Notes: generated from the sequence alone by a model not told the origin. Shown: positions 36,154-45,007, counted from the first letter of the stretch. The stretch is 64,000 nucleotides of DNA from Bradyrhizobium sp. 139 (GCF_023074175.1 NZ_JADPKS010000003.1:18883-82882), one strand, 5' to 3'. Numbers and translations: made by a program.

Positions 36154-36707
36154 GGCGTACTCACAAACTCTCAACCACTGAACTCACTGAGTAACCCTAC
36201 GCGTGGCGGCTTAAAAATCCGCTAAGCCTAAGGCTTCAATACAATTCTCGTTGAAAATGGCTGGAACGCGAGCGTCCCGGCCGGCGGAACGGTCGCGTCC
36301 GGGCCGGTCCAGGGGACCTTCGTAAATACTTTACCTGATGAACGAGCGCGTTAAGACGGCGCGCGAGCCCCAGGCGGATCGCATCGGCCTTGGCACGGAA
36401 GAAGGAGCCGACAATCCCCCGTTCACGAGCGCAACTCATCCGCCGCGCTGACGTTCTTTTTTATCACCCGCTGGCCGACCAGATCGGAGACAGCGGGATC
36501 GCGTCCACTGTGAGATGCGGCGCGTGGGTTGACGCCAAGAATTGCTGTGAGCGTTCCTGGCAATTGGCGTAGGCACACTGCACGCGCGCTCGATCTGATG
36601 CATCTTCTCCTTCTCCGCGCTGTCCGGCCCCGGTCCACCGGCTCGGCGCAAAGGGAACTTCCGCCCCGCACGCCAATTGGAAGCGGAGCAGGTCGTGGAG
36701 AGGATCA
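36154..36707. other. Intergenic region between sciP and the nucleotidyltransferase gene
   Basis: About 550 bases. It should contain the sciP promoter near 36170-36240, which is A/T-richer (GGCTTAAAAATCCGCTAAGC). Several open readings cross 36390-36700 on both strands but none has a coherent domain; one minus-strand reading contains CAYANCQERSQQFL and might be a decayed small gene. Nothing is called here. Confidence 0.4.
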
Positions 36708-37493
36708 GTGCACGCGCGAGATCCCGAGATTCCAGCGCCGGGGATGGAACATTCGGCAGATGGCGATGCGTTCAAACTCGCTCCGCGCACCAAAACCGAG
36801 CAGTTCTATTCGAACGTTCTGGCGGAGCTCCTCGAAGCGGCGCTTCCGTTCATGGTTGGCGGCGGATATGCCGTCAATGTCTATACCGACGCGCGGCGGC
36901 CGACAAAGGACCTCGACGTCTTCACGACCCAGGCGGAATTCCCCCGACTGCTTGCTCACCTGCAGCACAACCACAGGATATCCGCGAGCGAGCGCTGGTT
37001 GGGAAAAGTTCACCGCGGCCGCGATTTCGTCGACGTGATCTTTGATTCCAGCAATGGCGCCGTTCCCGTCCAGCAAGAATGGTTCCAGTACGCGCGACAG
37101 GCGCAAGTGCTCGGCCATTGCGTACCCGTGATCAGTCCGACCGAACTGATCTGGTCCAAGGTCTTCATCCAGAAGCGGAACCGTCATGACGGTTCCGACA
37201 TCGTCAATCTGATTCTCAGACAGCGCGACGAGGTCGATTGGCGGCGACTGATCGCGTACATGGACCCGCATTGGGAGGTCTTGCTGTGTCATCTGCTCAC
37301 GTTTCGCTGGATCTATCCGAGCGAGCGCGACGCCATTCCAGGCTGGCTGTTTGACGATCTTCTTGAACGATTGAACCGGCAACGAGAATATCCGCCACCG
37401 GCGTCGAAACGTTGTCGCGGCCGGTTGTTTTCCAGCTCCGACTACCGGAGCGCTATCGAGAAATGGGGCTTCCTGAATGGCGAAGACGACTGA
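36708..37493 (+). CDS. Nucleotidyltransferase-fold protein
   Basis: 261 residues starting at GTG 36708 with GGAGAGGA five bases upstream (an ATG at 36744 is the alternative). FYSNVLAELLEAALPFMVGG and GYAVNVYTDARRPTKDLDVF give the pol-beta superfamily NTase motif: Gly-Gly, then the metal-binding Asp-x-Asp of KDLDVF. KVHRGRDFVDVIFDSSNGAV offers the third acidic strand. Such proteins move a nucleotide to a small molecule, protein or RNA. The stop overlaps the start of a metallophosphoesterase gene by 17 bases. Confidence 0.83.
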   Translation: MHARDPEIPAPGMEHSADGDAFKLAPRTKTEQFYSNVLAELLEAALPFMVGGGYAVNVYTDARRPTKDLDVFTTQAEFPRLLAHLQHNHRISASERWLGKVHRGRDFVDVIFDSSNGAVPVQQEWFQYARQAQVLGHCVPVISPTELIWSKVFIQKRNRHDGSDIVNLILRQRDEVDWRRLIAYMDPHWEVLLCHLLTFRWIYPSERDAIPGWLFDDLLERLNRQREYPPPASKRCRGRLFSSSDYRSAIEKWGFLNGEDD

Positions 37494-38235
37494 GCCGAAG
37501 GCGAGTAAGCCAATGAAGGACGATGCCAATTCGTTCACATTTGCGAGCATCGGCGACCTTCACGTCAAAGAAGGGCAGTCGGGCTCGTTGCGGGATTTGT
37601 TCCGGGACATCTCGAAGAAGGCGGGCGCTCTGGTCCTTTGCGGCGACCTCACAGATACCGGAACGCCGACCCAAGCCGAGATTCTTGCGGAACAGCTCCG
37701 TGCTTGTTCAATCCCGGTCATCGGCGTTCTCGGCAACCACGATTACGAGTCGGGACATGCCGATCAGGTCAAACGGATTCTCTGTGACGGAGGCGTTCGC
37801 CTGCTCGACGGCCAGGCCACCGAAGTGAACGGCGTCGCGTTCATCGGCGTGAAGGGATTTGCCGGCGGATTTGGTCCACGCATGCTGAGTTCGTTCGGCG
37901 AGCCGGCGATCAAAACGTTTGTTGCCGAAGCGATGAACGAAGCGATGCGGCTGGAGAACATCATGCGCACGGTAAACAGCCGGCGTGCCGTCGTCGTCCT
38001 GCATTATGCCCCGATAGCTGACACGGTTGAAGGCGAACCTCTGGAAATTTATCCCTTTCTTGGGTGCTCGCGGCTCGCCGAGACCATTGACCGCTTCAAG
38101 GTGTGCGCCGTCGTGCATGGTCATGCCCACCGCGGCAAGTATGAGGGCCAAACACCTGCCGGAGCCCGGGTGTATAACGTCGCCATGGCTGTGCAGAAGC
38201 CTTCAGGCTTGGCTTATGCGCTTATTTCCGTCTGA
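37477..38235 (+). CDS. Metallophosphoesterase (calcineurin-like)
   Basis: 252 residues, starting inside the previous gene at 37477 (MAKTTEPKASKPMKDDANSF). The full calcineurin-like set is present: TFASIGDLHVKEG (GD-x-H), ALVLCGDLTDTGTPTQAEIL (GD), VIGVLGNHDYESGHADQVKR (GNHD), VVVLHYAPIADTVEGE (H) and AVVHGHAHRGKYEG (GHxH). Two metal ions, cytosolic, no signal peptide. It hydrolyses a phosphodiester or monoester. Coupling to the nucleotidyltransferase suggests it removes or recycles what the other adds; this is inference. Confidence 0.92.
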   Translation: MAKTTEPKASKPMKDDANSFTFASIGDLHVKEGQSGSLRDLFRDISKKAGALVLCGDLTDTGTPTQAEILAEQLRACSIPVIGVLGNHDYESGHADQVKRILCDGGVRLLDGQATEVNGVAFIGVKGFAGGFGPRMLSSFGEPAIKTFVAEAMNEAMRLENIMRTVNSRRAVVVLHYAPIADTVEGEPLEIYPFLGCSRLAETIDRFKVCAVVHGHAHRGKYEGQTPAGARVYNVAMAVQKPSGLAYALISV

Positions 38236-38801
38236 GGGCGGTCGACGGGGCAAACGTGAGATTACGATGACGCGGAGGCATCGCCCGGTGCAGCCATCCA
38301 GTCTTCCAGGACGTCTTCAGACGCATCATCGGCCAATCTTCGGTGGCGGCATTTGCGCGACCGAGGATGATGATCACAACGCAGAATGTGCCTTTGATGC
38401 CACCGCATCGCTGTTGTCCTTGGTTTCGTGACAAACAGGCCAGCCCTTCCCTTGTTCCTACCGCAGTCCACCGGCACTGGCATTTGAGGCTCTCTGCCCG
38501 ATGCGCTCGTTCCACCCTCCAGATCTTTCGGCGAGAAACGGGTGTCGCGGGCAGCGCAACCGCGGTGAGCAGGGAACGTCACAATGGCCGAAGACCTACA
38601 GCGCGCACGCAACAAAGGTGAGAGTGCCAGCCCCAGCACCAAGTGAGACGCCCCCAAGCACAAGGGCGGCGATCAGGCCCGAAAAGCCCAGGAATGGGGC
38701 GGCGGCAACAAGGCGTCCAAAGGAGCGGCCCGCCCTGACGATCGGCGCACCAGAACTCGTCAACAAAGGCGTAGCGCTTGCCCCTCATCGGAGTGCAGCC
38801 C
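38236..38801. other. Intergenic region with a possible broken small basic ORF
   Basis: About 565 bases with no secure gene. From the ATG at 38584 a frame reads MAEDLQRARNKGESASPSTK, then a TGA, and continues DAPKHKGGDQARKAQEWGGG and NKASKG. This looks like one hydrophilic protein with a single in-frame stop. Read on the other strand the same bases give a hydrophobic stretch (FLGFSGLIAALVLGGVSLGA), as expected for the antisense of such codons, with no good start. Left uncalled. Confidence 0.35.
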
Positions 38802-39056
38802 ATGAGCGATATTCGAACCGTTGACCTCAACAATGCCGACGTGGAGGAGCTGAAAGCGCTCAAAGGCGTGAGACAAGGCCGAGCTGAGGAGATCGTGCGC
38901 TACAGGACCGAGCATGGCCCGTTCACGGACGTCGAGCAGCTTGGCAATGTTCCTCATGTGGGCAACATGCCCGCGGCCGAACTGGAAGCGGTCAAGCAGA
39001 AGCTCTGCATCCGGCCCGGGGGCGCCCGAAAGCCGCGGGTGGAGCAAGATATCTGA
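38802..39056 (+). CDS. Helix-hairpin-helix protein (ComEA-like domain)
   Basis: 84 residues from 38802, GGAG eight bases upstream. MSDIRTVDLNNADVEELKAL, KGVRQGRAEEIVRYRTEHGP and FTDVEQLGNVPHVGNMPAAE form the classic HhH pair seen in ComEA and related DNA-binding domains, with VDLNNAD-x-x-EL and a GPF-x-x-V-E-x-L half. No signal peptide or membrane segment, so it is a free-standing cytosolic DNA-binding unit. The end is basic (RPGGARKPRVEQDI). Role unknown; possibly linked to the phosphoesterase pair upstream. Confidence 0.88.
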   Translation: MSDIRTVDLNNADVEELKALKGVRQGRAEEIVRYRTEHGPFTDVEQLGNVPHVGNMPAAELEAVKQKLCIRPGGARKPRVEQDI

Positions 39057-39298
39057 TCGATCACGGCGCAGGCCCGTTGCCGCCGATTTCCGAAAAGATC
39101 AGTCAGCCTGTCACTGCTTGGGACATCGTGAAGCACCGTTGTGTATTCGTTCGGCTCACGACCGTCCAGGTTGCCACTGTTCCCGGTCAACGATCGTGCG
39201 CGTGGCCCCTCGATCGCAGCTCAAGCTGTTGGATCATGGTTTTTCGAGGCGATCCTGTCTTCCGATTGTGCTCCCCACAGATCGAGTTTGGATGGCGA

Positions 39299-40009
39299 CT
39301 AGTTGCTGGCGGTGGCGACGATGCTCTTCACCTGGCTGACCGTGTAGGTCTGGCCGTCGATGGTCAAAAGCGGCGGCGACTGGGTCAGGTCCACGGACGA
39401 CACCGTGCCCTGGACCTGCGCCGCGATGCCGATATTGTTGCCGGCGAGATCCTTCCCTGTCGCCGTGATCGTGTACTTGCCGTCCGGCCATTGCGTGCCG
39501 TCATTGCCCTGGCCGTTCCAGGTGAAGGGAATGTCGCTGCCGGCGCCCGCCGTATATTTACCGGTGAACACGGTCTGGCCGGTGGAATTGGCGACCGAGA
39601 TGTCGACCGTGGCGCTCGAGGGCACGTTGAGATGCCAGGTCGCCGAGGATTGCGACATCGTCGCGGTGGTGCCGTCGACCACAGCGGTCTTGCCGACGAA
39701 ACCCAGCGCCTGGGTCGCCTGCGTGGTCTGCTGCAGGGTGACGAGCTGAGAGAGCGAGTCGTTGGTCTTGAGCTGCTGCTCGACGCCGGCGAACTGCACC
39801 AGTTGCTGGGTGAACTGGTTGGTGTCGAGCGGATCGAGCGGGTTTTGGTTCTGCAGCTGCGTCGTCAGCAGCGTCAGGAAGGTCTGGAAATTGCCGGCGA
39901 GCGTCGCGCTTGTGTTCGAGCCCAGGCTCGAGCTCGACGAGGAGGATTTCGGGATGTCGGTCGTCCCGGAGACGACGGCAGGTGCGGTAGCGCCAGTCGT
40001 GGTGGTCAT
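39299..40009 (-). CDS. flgD: Flagellar hook assembly protein FlgD
   Basis: 236 residues from 40009 (MTTTTGATAPAVVSGTTDIP). FQTFLTLLTTQLQNQNPLDP, LDTNQFTQQLVQFAGVEQQL and KTNDSLSQLVTLQQTTQATQ are the FlgD N-terminal signature. FTWNGQGNDGTQWPDGKYTI is the FlgD Ig-like/TSP tandem motif. It caps the growing hook. It follows fliK by 13 bases on the same strand and shares its sigma-54 promoter. Confidence 0.96.
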   Translation of the reverse strand: MTTTTGATAPAVVSGTTDIPKSSSSSSSLGSNTSATLAGNFQTFLTLLTTQLQNQNPLDPLDTNQFTQQLVQFAGVEQQLKTNDSLSQLVTLQQTTQATQALGFVGKTAVVDGTTATMSQSSATWHLNVPSSATVDISVANSTGQTVFTGKYTAGAGSDIPFTWNGQGNDGTQWPDGKYTITATGKDLAGNNIGIAAQVQGTVSSVDLTQSPPLLTIDGQTYTVSQVKSIVATASN

Positions 40010-40022
40010 TTGCGAATACTCC

Positions 40023-41624
40023 TCACACTCTGATGTCGACGCCGCTGCTCGATCCGAGCATGCGGCCGTAGCCGCGCCCGACGGGCGCCGCAGCAACATT
40101 GTCGTCCTTGCTGATGATCAGCCGGCGGGCATTGCCGCCATTGTCGTTGTTCTGGCCGGAATTCTGGCCCGACGAATTCTGGTCGCGCAGGCTGAAGGAC
40201 AGCCCGTTGCTGCCGGTCTTGAGGCCGGCATCGTCGAGCGCGCGCTGCAATTGCGGTGCGTCCTGCCGCAGCATCTGCAGCGTCTCCGGCCTCTCGACGG
40301 TGAGATGCGAGGTGACCTGGCCGTTGCGGTCGACATTGATGCGGACGTCGATGCGGCCGAGGTCGAGCGGATCGAGGCTGATGTCGAAGCGCGTCTTGCC
40401 GGCGCGCGCGGCCGCGGCGATCTCGATCGGCACGCCGCTGATCGGCACGGCTGTCGAATTTGCCGCGGTCGCAGTGAGGGTCGCAGTCGATGCAGTGGCG
40501 GCAGACGTCGTATTGGTTAGCGGCGCCTGGATGGCGGAGGCGGCCTGCGCGCCGGTGTCGGTCGTGGGGACAGCGGCTTGCGCGCCCGCATGAGCGTGCG
40601 TGGTCGATGTCGCCGGTGTCGCGTCAGTGGCACCGGTCTTCGCATCGGTCTTGACGTCGGTCGCGGCGGCCTCACTGTGCGGCTTGGCAGCCTCGGCATG
40701 TGCGGCGTCGGCGGTCGTCGCCGGAGTCTGCGTGGTAGCGCCGTTCGCCTCACCCGCGGCCTGGCCGATATTAGAGACGTCGCTCTCGCCTTGCGCGGTG
40801 GCGACGGCCTTGAACGAGGTTTTTGGCGTGCCCTGGTCGATGGCGGCGATCAGCCCGCCATTGGTCTTGGCATCGGCTGCGGTCGCGTCGGCCGTGCCGG
40901 TGGCGGCATCGCCCAGCGCTCCCGTCGTGCCGGCGTCGACCTTGGCGCCGGCGGTCTTGGCGTTCTTGTCGCCGACCGTAGCGTTATCGGGCTTGCCGCC
41001 TGCGATCTGCGCCGCGGTGGAGGCGCTGGCGGCGATGCCGGCGGCGGCGATCGTCAGCGGCGAGGCGGCGGTAGTCGCCTGGTTCGCGGCCGCATTCGCA
41101 TCAACAGGCACGACCGGCGCGGCAATGACGATCGCGTTCGGATCGGGCGTCGCGGTCTGCATCGCGTCGGTCTGCGCGATTGCTGCGGCATCGACGGCGG
41201 CGGCAAGACCGTCGCTGCCGTCGGTCTTGTCATCCTTGGTCTCGTCGGATTTGTCCGCCGATTTGGTGCCGGACGTCTCGGACTTGTCCTTGGCCTTATT
41301 GGGCTTGGCCGGATCGGTCGTCGCGTCACTCCTGGTGTCGTTCTTGGCGGGCGCCGAATTGTCGGTGTCGTCGCCGGCCCTGCTCTGCGAGGACGGGTCG
41401 GTCGAGGAGGTATCGCGCGGGCTCTTGTCCGAGGCGGATGACGATGACGAATCGGTCCGGCGCGGCGGGGTGTCCTGCGACTGCGCGTTGTTGCCGATCG
41501 CCTGGGTGTTGCTGTCCACCAGGGAGCCGAAGGAGTCGCTCGGCGGCGTGTCTTTCGAGCCCTGCGACTTGGCAGGCTTTTGCTGCGTGCTCTGGACTTG
41601 CACGCTTGCCGCTACATCTGACAT
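40023..41624 (-). CDS. fliK: Flagellar hook-length control protein FliK
   Basis: 533 residues from 41624 (MSDVAASVQVQSTQQKPAKS). The first 400 or so residues are Ala/Thr/Asp/Lys-rich and disordered, the usual 'molecular ruler' part. The C-terminal Flg_hook domain is clear: IEIAAAARAGKTRFDISLDP, LDLGRIDVRINVDRNGQVTS and HLTVERPETLQMLRQDAPQL followed by QRALDDAGLKTGSNGLSFSL. It measures hook length and switches export to filament proteins. Operon with flgD. Confidence 0.92.
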   Translation of the reverse strand: MSDVAASVQVQSTQQKPAKSQGSKDTPPSDSFGSLVDSNTQAIGNNAQSQDTPPRRTDSSSSSASDKSPRDTSSTDPSSQSRAGDDTDNSAPAKNDTRSDATTDPAKPNKAKDKSETSGTKSADKSDETKDDKTDGSDGLAAAVDAAAIAQTDAMQTATPDPNAIVIAAPVVPVDANAAANQATTAASPLTIAAAGIAASASTAAQIAGGKPDNATVGDKNAKTAGAKVDAGTTGALGDAATGTADATAADAKTNGGLIAAIDQGTPKTSFKAVATAQGESDVSNIGQAAGEANGATTQTPATTADAAHAEAAKPHSEAAATDVKTDAKTGATDATPATSTTHAHAGAQAAVPTTDTGAQAASAIQAPLTNTTSAATASTATLTATAANSTAVPISGVPIEIAAAARAGKTRFDISLDPLDLGRIDVRINVDRNGQVTSHLTVERPETLQMLRQDAPQLQRALDDAGLKTGSNGLSFSLRDQNSSGQNSGQNNDNGGNARRLIISKDDNVAAAPVGRGYGRMLGSSSGVDIRV

Positions 41625-41671
41625 ACGACCGACCACAGGCGACCCCTTGGAAACATCTTCGGCTGATGGGT

Positions 41672-41687
41672 AGCAAGGAGCGGGCCA
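41672..41687 (-). promoter_or_regulatory. Sigma-54 promoter of fliK-flgD
   Basis: On the minus strand TGGCCCG-N4-TTGCT, one mismatch to the -24/-12 consensus TGGCACG-N4-TTGC(A/T). It lies 48 bases before the fliK start, which puts the transcript start about 35 bases upstream of the gene. FlbD, encoded at 30551, is the expected activator. The rest of the 350-base gap up to mnmA (41625-41976) carries no gene; GCCTATATTAAAGG near 41832 may belong to the mnmA promoter. Confidence 0.72.
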
Positions 41688-41976
41688 GCCTTGTTCGCCG
41701 AAATTTTATCAATAAAATCAGTAACTTGCCAAAGCGGCGCCGGGACTGACAGGCCCTCCGCGACCCCTCCATTTCTGCCTCCCCGGCAAGAATTGCCCTA
41801 AGCTGGCCGCCCGCGTGATTGCTTCACCGGAATGCCGCCTATATTAAAGGGGTGCTCTCAGCCGCTTTCGACCGGGCCAGCCAGCCTCAGGGGAACCAGA
41901 GTTCCCCGGGACCGCTGATGTCCCGGCCAAAAGCACATCGCGGACCGCCAAACACCGCCGTCACAACCGCAAGCCC

Positions 41977-43158
41977 ATGCTCAACAGTCTGGATCTCGAA
42001 GGCCGTCCTGAGGATACCAGGGTCGTCGTTGCCATGTCGGGCGGCGTCGATTCCTCGACGACGGCTGCGCTGCTCAAGGCGGAAGGCTACGATGTGGTCG
42101 GCATCACGCTCCAGCTCTACGACCATGGCGCGGCGACCCACCGCAAGGGCGCCTGCTGCGCCGGCCAGGACATCCACGACGCCCGCAACGTCGCGGCCAA
42201 GCTCGGCATTCCCCATTACGTGCTCGATTACGAGGACCGCTTTCGCGAGTCCGTCATCGACAATTTCGCCGACTCTTACGCGCTCGGCGAGACGCCGGTG
42301 CCGTGCATCGAATGCAACCGCTCGGTCAAGTTCCGCGACCTCCTGAAGACCGCACGCGAGCTTGGCGCCACCGCGCTCGCCACCGGCCATTATGTCGCCT
42401 CGCGCCGCCTCGATGACGGCTCGCGCGCGCTGGTCTGCGCGGCCGACAGCGACCGCGACCAGAGCTACTTCCTGTTCGCGACCACGCGCGAGCAGCTCGA
42501 CTTCCTGCGCTTTCCGCTCGGCGACATGACCAAGCCCGAGACCCGCGAGCTCGCGCGCCGCTATGGCCTCAGCGTTGCCGACAAGCACGACAGTCAGGAC
42601 ATCTGCTTCGTGCCGACGGGCCGCTACACCGACATCATCACCCGCCTGCGTCCGAACGCGATGGACCCCGGCGACATCGTCGATCTCGACGGACGCGTGC
42701 TCGGCCGCCATAACGGCATTGCCAATTTCACCGTCGGCCAGCGCCGCGGCCTCGGCATCGCGGCTCACGCGCCGCTGTTCGTGGTGCGGTTAGAGGCCGC
42801 CAACCGCCGCGTCGTCGTCGGCCCGCGCGATGCGCTGAAGATGCACCGCATCAGCTTGCGCGACGTCAACTGGATCGGCGACGGCGACATCGACCGCGCC
42901 ATCGGCAACGGTCTCGAGATGTTCGTCCGCGTCCGCTCGACCCGCAGCCCCCAGCCGGCCTGGCTGCGCGGCGCCGACGGCCATTACGAGGTCGAGCTCG
43001 TCGCCGGCGAAGAGGGCGTCTCGCCGGGACAAGCCTGCGTCTTCTACGACGCGCCCTCAGGCCAAGCCCGCGTGCTCGGCGGCGGTTTTATCCAGAGCGC
43101 CGCGGCGAAGGTCGCGAGCAATGCAGCGAGGCCGCTGGTGGAAGCGGTTCGCGGCTAA
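41977..43158 (+). CDS. mnmA: tRNA-specific 2-thiouridylase MnmA
   Basis: 393 residues. It makes the 2-thio group at wobble U34 of Lys, Glu and Gln tRNAs. [20 protein letters not shown] holds the PP-loop that activates tRNA with ATP. The catalytic nucleophile Cys is in [18 protein letters not shown] and the persulfide Cys in [38 protein letters not shown] is the C-terminal domain signature. Cytosolic. The next gene, pmtA, begins 20 bases on and may share its transcript. Confidence 0.97.
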   Translation: MLNSLDLEGRPEDTRVVVAMSGGVDSSTTAALLKAEGYDVVGITLQLYDHGAATHRKGACCAGQDIHDARNVAAKLGIPHYVLDYEDRFRESVIDNFADSYALGETPVPCIECNRSVKFRDLLKTARELGATALATGHYVASRRLDDGSRALVCAADSDRDQSYFLFATTREQLDFLRFPLGDMTKPETRELARRYGLSVADKHDSQDICFVPTGRYTDIITRLRPNAMDPGDIVDLDGRVLGRHNGIANFTVGQRRGLGIAAHAPLFVVRLEAANRRVVVGPRDALKMHRISLRDVNWIGDGDIDRAIGNGLEMFVRVRSTRSPQPAWLRGADGHYEVELVAGEEGVSPGQACVFYDAPSGQARVLGGGFIQSAAAKVASNAARPLVEAVRG

Positions 43159-43178
43159 AAAAGTTCAGGGCAGGGGGC

Positions 43179-43817
43179 ATGGCAGCAGACATCTCGCGGG
43201 CCGGGGTCGAGAAGGCCTATGGCCGCTGGGCGCCGGTCTATGATCTCGTGTTCGGCAAGGTGTTTGACGCCGGAAGGCAGTCGACCATCGTGGAGGCCGA
43301 CCGCATCGGCGGCCGCATTCTCGATGTCGGCGTCGGCACCGGGCTGTCGCTGTCGGACTATGCGCGCACCACGAAGATCTGTGGCGTCGACATTTCCGAG
43401 CCGATGCTGCGCAAGGCGCAGGCGCGCGTGCGCGCGCTGCGGCTGTCCAATGTCGAAGTGCTCTCGGTAATGGATGCCAAGAACCTCGCCTTCCCCGAAA
43501 ACTTCTTCGATGCGGTGGTCGCGCAATATGTCATCACCGCCGTGCCCGATCCCGAAGGCACGCTCGACGAGTTCGTGCGCGTGCTGAGGCCTGGCGGCGA
43601 GCTGATCCTCGTCAACCACATCGGCGCCGAGAGCGGCCCGCGAAGACTGTTCGAGCTCGCCTTCGCACCCATAGCCCGCCGCCTCGGCTGGCGCCCGGAA
43701 TTCCCGTGGGACCGCCTCGTCAACTGGGCCGCCAGGCACGGCGGCGTCACGCTCGCCGAGCGCCGTCCCATGCCGCCGATGGGGCACTTTTCGCTGATCC
43801 GCTACGTCAAATCGTGA
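43179..43817 (+). CDS. pmtA: Phosphatidylethanolamine N-methyltransferase, Rhodobacter type
   Basis: 212 residues. AYGRWAPVYDLVFGKVFDAG is the start typical of Rhodobacter-type PmtA; GRILDVGVGTGLSLSDYART is the SAM-binding motif I, ICGVDISEPMLRKAQARVRA motif II, and FDAVVAQYVITAVPDPEGTL with LRPGGELILVNHIGAESGPR follow. It methylates phosphatidylethanolamine towards phosphatidylcholine at the membrane. A generic class I methyltransferase is the alternative, but the match in the first 30 residues and the rhizobial context favour PmtA. Confidence 0.85.
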   Translation: MAADISRAGVEKAYGRWAPVYDLVFGKVFDAGRQSTIVEADRIGGRILDVGVGTGLSLSDYARTTKICGVDISEPMLRKAQARVRALRLSNVEVLSVMDAKNLAFPENFFDAVVAQYVITAVPDPEGTLDEFVRVLRPGGELILVNHIGAESGPRRLFELAFAPIARRLGWRPEFPWDRLVNWAARHGGVTLAERRPMPPMGHFSLIRYVKS

Positions 43818-43821
43818 TCGG

Positions 43822-43870
43822 AGCACGATCCGGAAGAGTGTGAAGCGGTTTTCCGATCGGATCATGCTCA
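43822..43870. repeat. Short palindromic repeat, 'GCATGATCC' family, copy 2
   Basis: GAGCACGATCCGGAAGAGTG and CGGTTTTCCGATCGGATCATGCTC face each other: outer GAGCA-GATCC with GGATCATGCTC, inner GGAA with TTCC. Related to the unit at 4382-4428. It begins five bases after the pmtA stop, so it may help end that transcript. Confidence 0.78.
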
Positions 43871-43943
43871 AATCGAAGATTAAAGCGCGATCACTTCGCG
43901 CTTTGGCAGGGAACGCGGGGTGCGACCTGCGCGTTTCCGTTCC

Positions 43944-44297
43944 ATGCGCACAACATCGAAACTGATTTTCACAAGCCTCCTGATCGCCGCCTCAGGCAGC
44001 GCGATCGCGCAGGCCCCGCCCGCGCCGGCGACGCCGCCGCAACAGACCGCGCCGCCATCCCCGCAGCATGCGGCCAACTGCACGCCCGCCGACCGCCCCA
44101 ACCGCCAGGCCGACGGCACCACCACCGGCCAGTCCCGGGAACCGCTCGGCGACAAGCTGGCAAAGTCCGAGGGCGTGCTCTGCCCGCCCTCCGGTGTCGA
44201 CCCCGAGATGCATGCCCCCGCCCCGGACACTGGCAACACCCCGGTGATCCCGCCCCCCGGCAGCCCCGGCGGCGACCCGAACGTCCGGCCGAAATAG
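43944..44297 (+). CDS. Secreted proline-rich hypothetical protein
   Basis: 117 residues from 43944 (MRTTSKLIFTSLLIAASGSA). The signal peptide ends near AIAQA. The mature part is Pro/Thr/Gln-rich with two cysteines, one in AANCTPADRPNRQADGTTTG and one in KSEGVLCPPSGVDPEMHAPA; SREPLGDKLAKSEGVLCPP is the most structured stretch. Ends Pro/Gly-rich. Probably a short periplasmic protein; similar ones are conserved in Bradyrhizobium. Function unknown. Confidence 0.75.
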   Translation: MRTTSKLIFTSLLIAASGSAIAQAPPAPATPPQQTAPPSPQHAANCTPADRPNRQADGTTTGQSREPLGDKLAKSEGVLCPPSGVDPEMHAPAPDTGNTPVIPPPGSPGGDPNVRPK

Positions 44298-44320
44298 GGG
44301 CCGTTCCGAATCCCAAATCT

Positions 44321-44405
44321 CGTCATGCCCGGGCTAGTCCCGGGCATCCACGTTCTCTGGGCCCAAGTGAGGTCGTGGATGGCCGGGACTAGCCCGGCCA
44401 TGACG
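44321..44405. repeat. Palindromic intergenic repeat, 'CATGCCCGGG' family, copy 3
   Basis: CGTCATGCCCGGGCTAGTCC at 44321 and GGACTAGCCCGGCCATGACG near 44384 (written on the plus strand as GGGACTAGCCCGGCCATGACG). Here the core differs from copies 1 and 2 by a compensated change: CTAGTCC/GGACTAG instead of CTTGTCC/GGACAAG. Such paired changes argue for selection or gene conversion on the hairpin. It lies between the proline-rich protein and tRNA-Met. Confidence 0.88.
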
Positions 44406-44570
44406 GATTCAGTGCTCAAAAGGTCAAAATTCGTCCGCCGACCCGTCCGCCGAAGCTTTAGCGAAGGCGAAGGCGGAAGCTTTAGCAAACGCGGATTGAC
44501 AGCCCGCCGCCCCCTTCCTTATATGCCGCGCGTTCGCGAGATCGGCCGTTTCGGCGCCCGCGAGCCCTGT

Positions 44571-44647
44571 GGCGGGGTAGCTCAGCTGGTTAGAGCACGG
44601 GAATCATAATCCTGGGGTCGGGGGTTCGAGTCCCTCTCCCGCTACCA
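44571..44647 (+). tRNA. tRNA-Met (CAU), elongator type
   Basis: 77 bases including an encoded CCA. D arm GCTC/GAGC, anticodon stem CGGGA/TCCTG with loop ATCATAA so the anticodon is CAU, T arm GGGGG-TTCGAGT-CCCTC, acceptor GGCGGGG/TCCCGCT with a G-U first pair. The body resembles elongator tRNA-Met of other rhizobia rather than initiator tRNA (no run of three G-C pairs in the anticodon stem) or lysidine-type tRNA-Ile. A degenerate second copy is at 45845-45913. Confidence 0.93.
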
Positions 44648-45007
44648 TCGTTTTCAAGCGCTTACCGGCAAATCCACTGGCTCTGAAGGCTCGGCTGACG
44701 CACGAGCGGCGTGGCATGCGGACATTGCCCGTCGCGCCGGTGGTCCGGCATGGCGCTCGCTTCGTACCAGCTGCGGCAGAGGACGATGACGAGCAAGGGC
44801 TGAGGCCCGGCCGCATCTCAAGCAGCATTCTCGATCCAGGTCCGGCCCGCCCGCGCCGATCGGCCCCGGCTCAAACTAGGAACTCTCAGGCCCGATCAAA
44901 GCTTGAATCCGCGGACCAGAATCGCCGCCGATTGCTGGTCTGCACGGCCCCGCCTCCAAGCCCCCATACCCCCCGGGGTGGGCCGTGCTTTCTGGCAGGA
45001 GATTGCC
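44648..45007. other. Gap after tRNA-Met
   Basis: 360 bases without a credible gene. It begins the interval that ends in the tRNA-Met remnant. The sequence is GC-rich and shows no integrase or transposase fragment. A weak promoter for the DUF2934 gene may lie near 44940-44990. Confidence 0.4.

Noticed and set aside
36464..36793. Possible minus-strand small Cys-containing gene
   Set aside because: No ribosome site, overlaps the nucleotidyltransferase start, and only a short piece looks protein-like.
36708..37493. Calling the nucleotidyltransferase an AbiEii toxin
   Set aside because: Only the general GG...DxD motif is shared; the partner is a phosphoesterase and not an AbiEi-type regulator.
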